Shown: piece after piece, positions 8,177-15,564 of the stretch
Layout of the letters: each line of letters begins with the position of its first letter
Position numbering within the stretch: the stretch's first letter is position 1
Source: Eubacteriales bacterium
Lineage (GTDB): Bacteria > Bacillota > Clostridia > Lachnospirales > Lachnospiraceae
Length of the DNA: 33,733 nucleotides
Reading direction: 5' to 3'
NCBI GenBank assembly: GCA_030524715.1
Contig: JAUNGB010000031.1
Coordinates: forward strand, 1 to 33,733
The notes under the pieces: model-generated
Told to the model about the DNA's origin: nothing
Seen by the model: the letters and a program-made list of their open reading frames with translations, nothing else
Database searches by the model: none
Program-made: the position numbers and the translations under genes

Positions 8177-8773
8177 ATGAGTAACAAAACCAATACAAAG
8201 AAATCAAAACGGCTGGTATCAGCCGGGGTATTCATTGCCCTGTACTTTGTCGTATTTGTCGTGATCGGAATGTGCTGTATGCCGGTTCCGGTTCTGTATC
8301 TGTGTATGTCCAGTCTGATTGCGCTGTTTGCCGCCCCGGTCTACATGATGTTGCTGGCGAAAGCGCCCGTACATGGCCCAATCTTTATTGCAGCGATTCT
8401 TCCCTGCCTGTTCCTGTTGCTGCAAGGTAACATCTGGATTGTGATTCTGACTGGCATTGTGGCTGGCATCCTGGCGGAAGTCATTGCGGGGATGGGAAAA
8501 TTCCGCAATCCGAAGTTGAATGTTTTAAGCTATGTGTTCTTCTCTGAAAACCTGTTGGGCGGATTCCTGCCGATTTGGGTTATGCGTGACTATTATTTCG
8601 CTGACACATTGGAGCGTGGCATGAGTGCCGATTTCTGCAATACTTTGGAGGCGCTGACGCCGGTTTGGGTACTGCTTGTGATGATCGCCGGTACGGTTAT
8701 CTTTTCTCTGATTGGCTGTGTGGTCAGCAAAAAGCTATTCAGAAAGCATTTTGAAAAGGCCGGAATGGTATGA
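8177..8773 (+). CDS. ECF transporter S component, MptD/Trep_Strep-like
   Basis: This 198-residue integral membrane protein starts at ATG 8177 after GGAGG. It has about five or six hydrophobic helices, a Lys/Arg-rich N-terminus and no soluble domain, as expected of a substrate-binding S component. I recognise it as the MptD/Trep_Strep type. Relatives of this type in lactobacilli and staphylococci (for example LhaS) have been linked to heme uptake, which fits the metalloregulator in this operon; the substrate here is inferred. Its stop overlaps the next start (ATGA), so the T component is translationally coupled. Confidence 0.8.
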   Translation: MSNKTNTKKSKRLVSAGVFIALYFVVFVVIGMCCMPVPVLYLCMSSLIALFAAPVYMMLLAKAPVHGPIFIAAILPCLFLLLQGNIWIVILTGIVAGILAEVIAGMGKFRNPKLNVLSYVFFSENLLGGFLPIWVMRDYYFADTLERGMSADFCNTLEALTPVWVLLVMIAGTVIFSLIGCVVSKKLFRKHFEKAGMV

Positions 8774-9453
8774 GTACCAACAAGGGGCTGACTTTTGACC
8801 CTCGCACAAAAATATTACTGCTGCTTTTGGTAAATCTCCTTTTGCTGCTTAGTCATTCCCTGTGGTTTGAAATTGTCCTTTTTACAAGCTGTATTGTGAT
8901 TGTCGGCATCAGCGGGCAAGTAAAAAGTGCAGGTCATTTTCTGATTGCTTTCCTGCTTATGCTGGGGATTGACCGTGGACTGACACCGTATATGAGAGGT
9001 TTCGTTTTTACTTTGGTGTCGTTTGTTAGTCTTGCGCTGCGGAAATTCCTGCCCTGCTTTATTTTAGGGAAATGGATTCTCACAACTACGGAGGTCAGCG
9101 AATTTGTGGCGGCTATGTGGAAGATTCATCTTCCGCAGACAGCGATTATTCCACTGTCCGTTGTGTTCCGATATTTCCCAACAATCAAAGAGGAATGGGG
9201 TGCAATCCGGGCCGCCATGAAAATGCGGGGCATCCATGTTTCGTTAGAGCATATCATGGTTCCGCTTTTAATGTCTGCAATCAACGTCAGCGAAGAATTG
9301 TCGGCTGCGGCCTTGTGCCGCGGCCTGGACAATCCGGGAGAACATACCTGTATGTGTAAAGTGGAGTTTCAGCAGCAGGATAAAATTGTCCTGCTGCTGT
9401 GCTTTATTCTTGCGGCTTTCGCAATCTTTTTGAAAGGGGTTGGAATCTTATGA
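8770..9453 (+). CDS. ecfT: ECF transporter T component (EcfT-like)
   Basis: This 227-residue membrane protein has about five helices. Two coupling motifs of the AxxxRG type are visible, AMKMRG in the middle and AALCRG near residue 190; in EcfT proteins these dock into the two ATPase subunits. ATGA overlaps link it to the S gene before it and the ATPase gene after it, so the three are made together in fixed proportion. Because the operon has its own S, T and ATPases, this is a dedicated (group I) ECF system, not one sharing a common energising module. Confidence 0.85.
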   Translation: MSTNKGLTFDPRTKILLLLLVNLLLLLSHSLWFEIVLFTSCIVIVGISGQVKSAGHFLIAFLLMLGIDRGLTPYMRGFVFTLVSFVSLALRKFLPCFILGKWILTTTEVSEFVAAMWKIHLPQTAIIPLSVVFRYFPTIKEEWGAIRAAMKMRGIHVSLEHIMVPLLMSAINVSEELSAAALCRGLDNPGEHTCMCKVEFQQQDKIVLLLCFILAAFAIFLKGVGIL

Positions 9454-10934
9454 TTGATATTCAAAGCGTTTCCTACTCTTATCAGGAGGATGGAACCGAT
9501 CAAAGCTTGAAAAATATTGATCTGAAAATACAGGACGGCGAATGTGTTTTGCTATGCGGAAAAAGCGGCTGCGGGAAAACAACGATTACCCGGCTGCTGA
9601 ATGGCATGATACCCAATTTTTACGAGGGTGCTGTGACAGGCAAGGTTATGTTGGATGGAGATAATCTTCTGGATTTACCCATGTTTGAGATTTCAAAGAA
9701 AGTGGGTACAGTGTTCCAGAACCCCCGTACACAATTTTATACCGTAAATACCACCAGCGAGATTGCGTTTGGGTGTGAGAATTTGGGGATGCCGCCAGAG
9801 GAAATAGCAGATCGTGTCAGACAGACAGCAAAGGATTTACAGATTGAATTCCTGCTGAACCGAAATATCTTTGCGTTATCCGGCGGCGAAAAACAGATTG
9901 TCGCATTTGCCAGTATCTATGCAATGTCTCCGCAGATTTATGTGTTGGATGAGCCGTCTTCAAACCTGGATGTGCAGGCTATTGAGAAAATCAGAAAAAT
10001 CCTTACGCTATTGAAGCAACAGGGTAAAACGATTGTGATTGCGGAGCATCGAACCTATTATCTGAAAGATTTGGTTGACCGTGCCGTGTATCTGGACAAC
10101 GGAAAAATTGTCCGGGAATACTCCATGAGTGAGCTTGCTCATTTTACAGTCGCAGAGCAGTTAGAACGTGGGATTCGGACAGTAGATTTACTGAACTATC
10201 CGGTGAAGCCATATACTGCACCTGCCACCTGTGGGAGTATTCGGATAGATCATCTGCGATTCTCTTATGGAAAGGACGAAACGCTGCATATTGACCACAT
10301 GGAAATTCCATCTGGACATATCACTGCTATTATTGGAACCAACGGGGCCGGCAAGTCCACCTTTGTTTCCTGCCTATGTGGATTGCTGAAAAAAACAAAA
10401 GGAAATTTCGTTCTTTCAGAAAAGCCATTCCGCACAAAAGATCGTTTGCGGCAAAGCTATCTTGTCATGCAGGAGGTGAATCATCAGCTTTTTTCTGACA
10501 GTGTGCAGGAGGAAATTGTCTTAGGGGTAAAAGAGCAATCAGACAGCCAGCTAAAAACAATTACGGACGCCCTGGATATTACCGCACTCTATGACCGCCA
10601 TCCCATGACTTTATCTGGCGGGCAGAAACAGCGCGTGATTATTGCGTCAGCTATGTTTTGTGGTAAACGGATTCTGTTCTTTGACGAGCCTACAAGCGGC
10701 CTGGATTTTTCACATATGATGCACACCTGCGAACTATTGAAAGGTTTGCAGAAGAAAGATACATTCCTGTTTATCATTACACATGATTTTGAATTTATTG
10801 CTTCAGTATGCGACAGCGTGATTCATATTGAACAGGGAAAAGTGATAGAGCAGTATGACCTTAATCAAGAGGGCGTTGAGAAATCAGAAAACTTTTTCAA
10901 GCAGAGCATGAGGGAAAAACATGAAGATACATGA
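9450..10934 (+). CDS. ECF transporter ATPase, two fused ABC domains
   Basis: I chose ATG 9450, which overlaps the T-gene stop as ATGA; the open frame upstream is just read-through. The product (494 residues) carries two complete ABC ATPase domains: Walker A GKSGCGKTT, signature LSGGEKQ and Walker B IYVLDEPSSNLD in the first; Walker A GTNGAGKST, signature LSGGQKQR and Walker B ILFFDEPTSGLD in the second. It therefore replaces the separate EcfA and EcfA' subunits. It powers uptake by the S and T proteins encoded just upstream. Its last 14 bases overlap the DtxR-family gene. Confidence 0.88.
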   Translation: MIDIQSVSYSYQEDGTDQSLKNIDLKIQDGECVLLCGKSGCGKTTITRLLNGMIPNFYEGAVTGKVMLDGDNLLDLPMFEISKKVGTVFQNPRTQFYTVNTTSEIAFGCENLGMPPEEIADRVRQTAKDLQIEFLLNRNIFALSGGEKQIVAFASIYAMSPQIYVLDEPSSNLDVQAIEKIRKILTLLKQQGKTIVIAEHRTYYLKDLVDRAVYLDNGKIVREYSMSELAHFTVAEQLERGIRTVDLLNYPVKPYTAPATCGSIRIDHLRFSYGKDETLHIDHMEIPSGHITAIIGTNGAGKSTFVSCLCGLLKKTKGNFVLSEKPFRTKDRLRQSYLVMQEVNHQLFSDSVQEEIVLGVKEQSDSQLKTITDALDITALYDRHPMTLSGGQKQRVIIASAMFCGKRILFFDEPTSGLDFSHMMHTCELLKGLQKKDTFLFIITHDFEFIASVCDSVIHIEQGKVIEQYDLNQEGVEKSENFFKQSMREKHEDT

Positions 10935-11283
10935 ATCGGGTGAGGATTATCTGGAGACTATCCTCATGCTTCAAAGGCAAAAAGGTATGGTGCGTTCCGT
11001 TGATCTTGCCCGATACATGGGGTTTTCCAAACCGAGTATCAGCCACGCAGTAAAGGTTTTGCAGGAAGGCGGTTTTCTGATAAAGGATGAGGATGGTTAT
11101 CTCCACTTGACCGACATAGGTAAAGAAGTGGCGAAGAAAATCTATGAAAAGCACCAGTTTTTTACGAATGGTTTGATAGAGCTTGGCGTTGATCCTGCCA
11201 TAGCTGAAGCGGATGCCTACAAAATTGAACATGTGATAAGCGAGGAAAGTTATACGAAACTGAAAGAAGCAAAGCGGAGGTAA
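10921..11283 (+). CDS. DtxR/MntR-family metal-dependent repressor
   Basis: This 120-residue protein has the N-terminal winged helix of DtxR (ESGEDYLETILMLQ, then SVDLARYMGFSKPSISHAVKVL as recognition region) and a dimerisation part with the metal-binding pattern DAYKIEHVISEESYTKL. There is no C-terminal SH3-like domain, as in short MntR-type members. The start overlaps the ATPase gene by 14 bases, so it belongs to the operon. It is the best candidate for binding the GTTAG-N6-CTAAC palindromes when metal is sufficient. That palindrome contains the GTTAG/CTAAC halves of the classical DtxR box, but the spacing differs, so the assignment is inference. Confidence 0.85.
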   Translation: MKIHESGEDYLETILMLQRQKGMVRSVDLARYMGFSKPSISHAVKVLQEGGFLIKDEDGYLHLTDIGKEVAKKIYEKHQFFTNGLIELGVDPAIAEADAYKIEHVISEESYTKLKEAKRR

Positions 11284-11289
11284 AAGCCT

Positions 11290-11730
11290 ATGATAAATAT
11301 TCTTGTCACCCCGTCCAGGGAGGAGGATGGAATTCTGCAAGAGATCGTGGACTTCTTATCCTCAAGGACACAGTGCCAGGTTACACATTTAACATCCTCT
11401 CCCCAGGTATTAAAATTCCCTGGTTTGGAAATCCATCTGAATGAGCAGACGGTCTATCGGGATGGCGTGTTAGTTCCTATGACATACCATGAGTTCTTTA
11501 CCCTTGCCTACTTAGCATCCCATCCCGGATGGGTATTCAGTAAGGCACAAATCTATGAGGCAGTGTGGAAAGAGGCTGGTGGGAATTGCGAGGGTGCGGT
11601 AACGAACATCATCAGTCATCTACGTCACAAATTGAATCCAGACAATCCGAAGGAAGGTTATATCCGCACTGTGGTCAACAGCGGATATAGGTTTGAAGCT
11701 GATGGAACAATGGAGACTGGGCAAAAATAA
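11290..11730 (+). CDS. Receiver-less winged-helix protein, copy 2
   Basis: This 146-residue protein has a C-terminal OmpR/PhoB winged helix (about 48-135): FPGLEIHLNEQTVYRDG, YHEFFTLAYLASHPGWVFSK and the wing RTVVNSGYRFEA. The N-terminal 45 residues are not a receiver domain and lack phosphorylation-site residues, so it is not a normal response regulator. GGAGG overlaps the DtxR stop seven bases before the ATG, making it the last gene of the transport operon. Related copies occur at 2004 (broken) and 14758 (intact). It probably binds DNA without a partner kinase; targets are unknown. Confidence 0.75.
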   Translation: MINILVTPSREEDGILQEIVDFLSSRTQCQVTHLTSSPQVLKFPGLEIHLNEQTVYRDGVLVPMTYHEFFTLAYLASHPGWVFSKAQIYEAVWKEAGGNCEGAVTNIISHLRHKLNPDNPKEGYIRTVVNSGYRFEADGTMETGQK

Positions 11731-11783
11731 AAATAACAGATGCTATGTACTTTTTGGGGTTGACCTATTGTAATAGAAGAAAC

Positions 11784-11827
11784 AGGGTTAAGGAAGTGAA
11801 TATTTTTCGCTCTTTAGCCCTTTTTTT
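11784..11827 (+). terminator. Terminator of the ECF/DtxR operon
   Basis: AGGGTTAAGGA pairs with TCTTTAGCCCT around an AT-rich loop and is followed by a seven-T run. It lies about 55 bases after the last gene of the transport block. Confidence 0.7.
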
Positions 11828-11900
11828 CGTGGGATAAATGGAATAAACGTTGAGGGGGATAGGGGTAGAATACCGGGGTAAATCGCAAGAGGGGTTCTTT

Positions 11901-12206
11901 TGCGGAAAAGTATAACCATAGAAGTTTTGTGCTAAAAAGTATGGTTCACCACAGTCTGTCAGGTGTCTGATTTTTTGGAGTATCGGGCTTGAAAACAGTT
12001 CAAGGATACATTATGTGCAAAAAGTCCGAAATAAGCCCTATATGTGGGAAAAATCCGGCTCCTGCAGAAAGCAGAGTACATAAAATTTGTGTGTTTCTTG
12101 GACGAGCGGTTCATACTCATGGAAAAATAACAGGGTGGGGTAAACTTCTGAAAAAGAAGCCCCACCTTTTTGCATAACTAAGAGAGTGTCAGAACTTTTC
12201 CGCAAA
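11901..12206. repeat. Inverted-repeat-bounded segment (MITE-like) in a gene-free stretch
   Basis: The 489 bases from 11731 to 12219 hold no convincing gene. Within them TTTTGCGGAAAAGT (11901-11914) recurs as its exact complement ACTTTTCCGCAAAA (12193-12206). The enclosed 306 bases include a smaller repeat (AACCATA/TATGGTT, 11917-11945) and a terminator near the right end. No clear target duplication is visible. It could be a small non-autonomous transposon or two unrelated regulatory halves. Confidence 0.4.
12133..12171 (+). terminator. Rho-independent terminator
   Basis: GGTGGGG (12134-12140) pairs with CCCCACC (12160-12166), with an inner TTC/GAA stem, followed by five T. No intact gene lies immediately upstream, so it probably belonged to a lost gene. 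Confidence 0.65.
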
Positions 12207-12219
12207 ACGGAAAATAAGG

Positions 12220-12741
12220 TTGTATCTTTTCGCAAAAGAGGATTTGCAGGGTAAAAAAGTCGGCATTATCTTTTTGACTACCCTCACACAATACGGTTTA
12301 GAGGGATATAAATATCAGGCCACCAATTACATCATTAAGCCGATGAAATATGTCCGGCTGAAAGCAGAAATGGATCAGTGGTTGAAAAAGCATCGGAAAG
12401 ACGATAGCCCCGCTATGATGGTTTCCAACGATACAGGGAGATATAAGGTGTTTCTGAAATCTCTCCGTTATGTAGAAACCTTTAACCGCAATCTGCTTCT
12501 GCATACAGAGCAGGAAAATATTATCTGCTATAAGAGCATGAAAGAAATGGAACATGAGTTGCAGGACAAAGGGTTTGTCCGCTGCCATACCAGCTATATT
12601 GTCAATCTGTACTATGTGAAGAATGTCAAAGTAAAGAACCTGGAAATTGAGCTGATAACAGGCGAGACAATCCCAATCAGCCAGCCGAAGCGTAAAGCGT
12701 TCATGGAACAGCTTGCAGAATATATGGGAGATCAGTTGTAA
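12220..12741 (+). CDS. LytTR-family response regulator, N-terminally truncated
   Basis: The frame begins inside a receiver domain: IIFLTTLTQYGLEGYKYQATNYIIKP is the last third of the receiver, with the conserved Lys of YIIKP. A complete LytTR DNA-binding domain follows (about 70-170; RYVETFNRN, FVRCHTSYIVNLYYVKNV, ISQPKRKAFM). The phosphorylated Asp and the acidic pocket (about the first 55-60 residues) are missing, and TTG 12220 is only a possible start without a good ribosome-binding site. Whole proteins of this AgrA type have about 240 residues; 173 remain. The kinase gene that follows is also broken. Confidence 0.75.
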   Translation: MYLFAKEDLQGKKVGIIFLTTLTQYGLEGYKYQATNYIIKPMKYVRLKAEMDQWLKKHRKDDSPAMMVSNDTGRYKVFLKSLRYVETFNRNLLLHTEQENIICYKSMKEMEHELQDKGFVRCHTSYIVNLYYVKNVKVKNLEIELITGETIPISQPKRKAFMEQLAEYMGDQL

Positions 12742-13011
12742 TGATGGAAGTTTTTTTATGCCATAGACATATTAGCTACAATGTTTGAGTTTTTCTGTCT
12801 GGCCCTGTTGCTTTCAAATATTGTAGATTATAAGAATAGACTTGGGAAAGTGTTTTTCATTTATGGCCTCGCTGTAGTATGGGTCTTTGGAATGACTTTC
12901 CTATCGGTGTCATATCTGCTGAAAATGATTTTGGAAGTCATATACATTATGGTCATGTATAGACTGCTATTTTCTGTAAAGATGGCAACATCCGGGATAT
13001 ATGCTATTTGA
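12741..13011 (+). pseudogene. GHKL/AgrC-type sensor kinase, 5' fragment with homopolymer frameshift
   Basis: The ATG at 12741 overlaps the stop of the LytTR gene, the usual coupling in agr-like pairs. It reads MMEVF and breaks at a run of seven T. With six T it would join the long frame as MMEVFYAIDILATMFEFFCLA, leading into three hydrophobic helices. After about 90 residues homology ends at roughly 13000, where the sequence changes to a serine recombinase tail. Intact kinases of this class have about 430 residues, with the catalytic domain at the C-terminus, which is completely missing here. Confidence 0.65.
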
Positions 13012-13037
13012 CATTTCTTTTGTATGTCGGCACAGGA

Positions 13038-13394
13038 ATGGAATCTGTCAGCAATGAGATGGAGGTAGTCACCGGGCTGATCCAGAAGCTGATTGTGGAA
13101 AACGCAACCCGGAAACTGGACCAGAACGATTACCGCAGGAAGTATGAGGGATATGTCAATAAGTACGCAGCTTTAGAGAGCCGGATGGACAGCCTGAAAA
13201 AAGAACGGGAGAGCCGGGAAATCAAGTTTGGCATTTTCAGCGGGTTCCTGTTTGAACTGAGTGAGCTGGAGGAGCTGCCACTGGAGTTTGATGTGAAGCT
13301 GTTCCACAGCCTGGTGGATTATGCAACGGTGTACCACGATGGGAGGGTGGTGTTTACCTTTCGGAATGGCGCAGAGGTTGAGACAAGAATATAG
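13038..13394 (+). pseudogene. Large serine recombinase, C-terminal fragment
   Basis: The last 118 residues of a large serine site-specific recombinase are present. They show the long coiled-coil insertion (ESVSNEMEVVTGLIQKLIVENATRKLDQ, then YVNKYAALESRMDSLKKE) and the final VVFTFRNGAEVE beta segment. The catalytic serine domain, recombinase domain and zinc ribbon (about 400 residues) are gone. Such enzymes integrate and excise conjugative or mobilisable elements of this bacterial group, so this marks a former element end. A strong terminator follows. Confidence 0.75.
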
Positions 13395-13406
13395 GAAAAA
13401 AGGGAT

Positions 13407-13451
13407 GCCCCGGAATTCAGTGTGGAGATGCTGGTTCCGGGGCTTATTTTT
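13407..13451 (+). terminator. Terminator of the recombinase remnant
   Basis: GCCCCGGAATTCAG (13407-13420) pairs with CTGGTTCCGGGGC (13431-13443), followed by TTATTTTTG. It is related to the hairpin at 2249-2286. Confidence 0.75.
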
Positions 13452-13499
13452 GTTAATAATTTGTAAACGGAGATGGCTGTCGGCTTATTTACATTATCT

Positions 13500-13591
13500 A
13501 AAAAGTGATATATTTATCTCTTTTGGCATTGACAGCAGTTACGGAAAGTGATATATTTGTCTTAACAAGAGATAAATATATCACTTTCGGA
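13500..13591 (+). promoter_or_regulatory. Promoter with three operator copies (DUF3796/HTH pair)
   Basis: A consensus promoter, TTGACA (13529-13534), 17 bases, TATATT (13552-13557), is overlapped by repeats of AGTGATATATTT. Two copies are direct (from about 13504 and 13547), and one is inverted (GATAAATATATCACTTT, ending near 13589). The second and third make a near-perfect dyad of about 19 bases per arm around the start of transcription. This is a repressor site, probably for the HTH protein encoded at 14274. Confidence 0.75.
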
Positions 13592-13601
13592 GGACGAAAT
13601 T

Positions 13602-14270
13602 ATGAAAAAGATTAATATTAAGCTCACAATTTTATTTGGTGTGGTATGCGCTTTGCTTGTAGCAGTATCATCATGGCATGCAGTTATTTTTAATGAGTCA
13701 AGGTTTGTTGTCCCGATGGACTTCGCTGAATACACTTTTCGGATGAAAGATCTGCCTATGATTATTTCTATTACATTTCTTGGTTTGTATATCTTGTATC
13801 TCTTTGTATTGTTGGTACGGGGGATTATTATAAACAAACGTAAAGGAGTAACTGTGCAGTCTACAAGAACAATAAATCCCAAATTGGGCTTTTTAGGCTT
13901 TTTTGGTTTCTTTGGCTTTTTAGGCTTTTGGACGTATAGCGTGGATAAGACCATCTTTCCATTTGTGTTTTTTATGTTTTTTGGTTTTTCTGGTTTTTTT
14001 TATGAAGGAAAAATGTCAAATACCTTTATGGATGAGAGATATAAAGAAAACAAAATCAAAGCGCACATGACAGCGAACAAAATTGCATTGGCTATTATAT
14101 TTGTTTCTATACTGTTTCTGGGACAGGGAAAGCTTATTGGAAATTTGGAATATACATTAATAGCCCTCATAATAGTTGTAGCACTGTCCATAGCACTTGA
14201 AATGTTCCTTAGTGAATATTTGCTGTACCGGTATGACCATGACGAACAGTTTGATGAAAGCGAGGAATAG
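13602..14270 (+). CDS. DUF3796 membrane protein
   Basis: This 222-residue integral membrane protein has helices near 8-28, 52-78, 96-130, 153-170 and 180-205. Residues 94-110 carry the DUF3796 hallmark, NPKLGFLGFFGFFGFLGF, a Gly-Phe-Leu repeat. A clear GGAGG precedes the ATG. The following HTH gene starts three bases after its stop. In Firmicutes this family commonly forms a pair with a small HTH regulator; its molecular function is unknown. The operator repeats upstream suggest tight self-control by that partner. Confidence 0.85.
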   Translation: MKKINIKLTILFGVVCALLVAVSSWHAVIFNESRFVVPMDFAEYTFRMKDLPMIISITFLGLYILYLFVLLVRGIIINKRKGVTVQSTRTINPKLGFLGFFGFFGFLGFWTYSVDKTIFPFVFFMFFGFSGFFYEGKMSNTFMDERYKENKIKAHMTANKIALAIIFVSILFLGQGKLIGNLEYTLIALIIVVALSIALEMFLSEYLLYRYDHDEQFDESEE

Positions 14271-14273
14271 AAA

Positions 14274-14477
14274 GTGCCAGATTTTGAGTGTAGATTAAAG
14301 AAGTATAGGCAAATGAAGGAAATGACGCAGGAACAGTTGGCAATTCGGGTCGGGGTACGGAGAGAAACAATTATGCGTTTGGAAAAAGCTCAATATAACC
14401 CTTCTCTCAAATTGGCGATAGATATTTCGAGAGCCGTTGATGCGCCTATTGAAGAAATATTCATTTTCAAAGAATGA
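14274..14477 (+). CDS. Small Cro/CI-type HTH regulator
   Basis: This 67-residue single-domain DNA-binding protein starts at GTG 14274. The HTH reads KYRQMKEMTQEQLAIRVGVRRETIMRLEKAQYNPSLKLAIDISRA (in parts), followed by the short tail PIEEIFIFKE, typical of YozG-like regulators. It forms an operon with the DUF3796 gene. It is the likely ligand of the AGTGATATATTT operators at 13500-13591, giving autoregulation (inference). Confidence 0.88.
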   Translation: MPDFECRLKKYRQMKEMTQEQLAIRVGVRRETIMRLEKAQYNPSLKLAIDISRAVDAPIEEIFIFKE

Positions 14478-14507
14478 TTTGGAGTAAAAATCTTCATATT
14501 TACCGGG

Positions 14508-14727
14508 AGTTGCGCTGATGTTAGTTTGCGTTGCTTGCCGCATATGGAATGACATGGTATTTTGAATCCATCAAAAGTAAATTTGGAAAGCTATTGCTAT
14601 TATAGTGGTTGCTGCTGTTGTAATAAACTTTTTCATTGCTGTTTTTTTCAGTGTCCCAGATATAAGTGACGGTGGAACCAATAGCCAATCTACGGTGACA
14701 GAGGAAACACAAATAGTACAGGATTAA
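14508..14727 (+). pseudogene. Remnant of a small membrane protein with frameshifts
   Basis: Across three registers the stretch reads GVALMLV, FALLAAYGMTWYFESIKSKFGK, then AIAIIVVAAVVINFFIAVFFSVPDISDGG and an acidic Thr/Glu tail to the stop at 14725-14727. The pieces join smoothly if one base is added near 14590 and one shift is allowed near 14525. This suggests a two-helix membrane protein that has decayed. I do not recognise the family. It may have been the third gene of the DUF3796/HTH operon. Confidence 0.45.
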
Positions 14728-14757
14728 ATTCTGTTTGAAATATGGAAAGGGAAAGAG

Positions 14758-15159
14758 GTGGCATTGATTGGAACGATAGAAATTGTAATGAGGAAGATTG
14801 CTCCATCCGGGAGCGTCTCAGAAACCGTTCTGGTTTCGCTACCGGGTGCGGAATCCCAGGAAGCCACCCACAGTTCCGACATCCTCACCTTCCCTGGTCT
14901 GGAAATATGTATCAATGAACAGACTGTTTACCACAATAACCAACTCGTTTTCCTCACCCACCATGAGTTCTTCACACTGCTTTACCTGACCCGGCATCCG
15001 GGCTGGGTATTCAGTAGAGAGCAGATTTATGAAGCAGTGTGGAGAGAATCCGGTGATGGCGGGGCGGCGGTTACAAACGTGGTAAGTCAGATTAGAAGGA
15101 AGATTGGAAATAGATATATTAAGACCGTTATTGGAAGCGGATATAAATTTGAAGCGTAA
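14758..15159 (+). CDS. Receiver-less winged-helix protein, copy 3
   Basis: This 133-residue protein starts at GTG 14758 after GGAAAGGGAAAGAGG. It has an OmpR/PhoB-type winged helix (about 42-133): FPGLEICINEQTVYHNN, HHEFFTLLYLTRHPGWVFSREQIYEAVW and the wing KTVIGSGYKFEA. The short N-terminal part is not a receiver. It is more similar to the broken copy at 2004 (RYIxTVIGSGY) than to copy 2 at 11290. A terminator follows two bases after the stop, so it forms its own unit. The DNA target is unknown. Confidence 0.75.
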   Translation: MALIGTIEIVMRKIAPSGSVSETVLVSLPGAESQEATHSSDILTFPGLEICINEQTVYHNNQLVFLTHHEFFTLLYLTRHPGWVFSREQIYEAVWRESGDGGAAVTNVVSQIRRKIGNRYIKTVIGSGYKFEA

Positions 15160-15160
15160 G

Positions 15161-15204
15161 AAAAGCCGGCAGCAGGCATCTATGGATGTGGCTGTCGGCT
15201 TTTC
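15161..15204. terminator. Terminator with symmetrical A/T flanks
   Basis: AAAAGCCGGCAGC pairs with GCTGTCGGCTTTT. The A run on the left and T run on the right allow it to act in both directions, between the winged-helix gene and the convergent ribbon-helix-helix gene. Confidence 0.7.
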
Positions 15205-15255
15205 TCCAATAAAAATAACCGGGCTGCATTCCTACGACCTGGTTATCTTAATTTC

Positions 15256-15435
15256 CTATTGTATCTGGTCTGTCTTGATCTCCCCGCGTTCTTTTTCTAC
15301 CTGCTCTAGATGCTGGATCAGCACATATTCAATGTAGTTGGTCATAGAACGGTGCTCTTCTGTAGCCAGAATACCGATCTTATCAAACACTTCGTCCGAC
15401 AGACGCAGAGTAAATACACGTTTGTTGGTTGCCAT
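15256..15435 (-). CDS. Ribbon-helix-helix (CopG/Arc-like) protein, copy A
   Basis: On the minus strand ATG at 15433-15435 opens a 59-residue frame, MATNKRVFTLRLSDEVFDKI, then GILATEEHRSMTNYIEYVLIQHLEQ and a charged tail, ending at 15256. The pattern FTLRLSDE (beta strand) followed by two helices with the (S/N)-x-T/Y turn is a ribbon-helix-helix DNA-binding fold. Its neighbour at 15565-15738 differs in only about a dozen residues. Each has the same regulatory motif 65 bases upstream. Such proteins are antitoxins or plasmid/element copy-control repressors; no toxin gene is seen next to this one. Confidence 0.75.
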   Translation of the reverse strand: MATNKRVFTLRLSDEVFDKIGILATEEHRSMTNYIEYVLIQHLEQVEKERGEIKTDQIQ

Positions 15436-15499
15436 TTCTCCTGCCCTCCATTCCGGGTATGAATTTATGGTATACCAATTTGCCGTAAATTTATACGTT

Positions 15500-15530
15500 C
15501 ACTAGACAGCTAAGTGATAGCACTTTACAT
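15500..15530 (-). promoter_or_regulatory. Predicted ribbon-helix-helix operator, copy A
   Basis: CACTAGACAGCTAAGTGATA-GCACTTTACAT contains three ACTT/AAGT half-sites. It lies 65 bases upstream of the 15435 start and recurs almost unchanged at 15803-15833, with the same distance to its gene. Confidence 0.6.
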
Positions 15531-15564
15531 CAAAAAACAAAGAAACAGACACAGATGGCAGTTC

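Noticed and set aside
12781-13011. Separate small membrane protein gene
   Set aside because: It is the continuation of the agr-like kinase gene that starts at 12741 and is broken by a T-run indel.
13562-13954. Minus-strand frame with KKPKKPKKPK repeat
   Set aside because: It is the complement of the Gly-Phe-Leu repeat of the DUF3796 gene; the plus-strand frame has a ribosome-binding site, promoter and family match.
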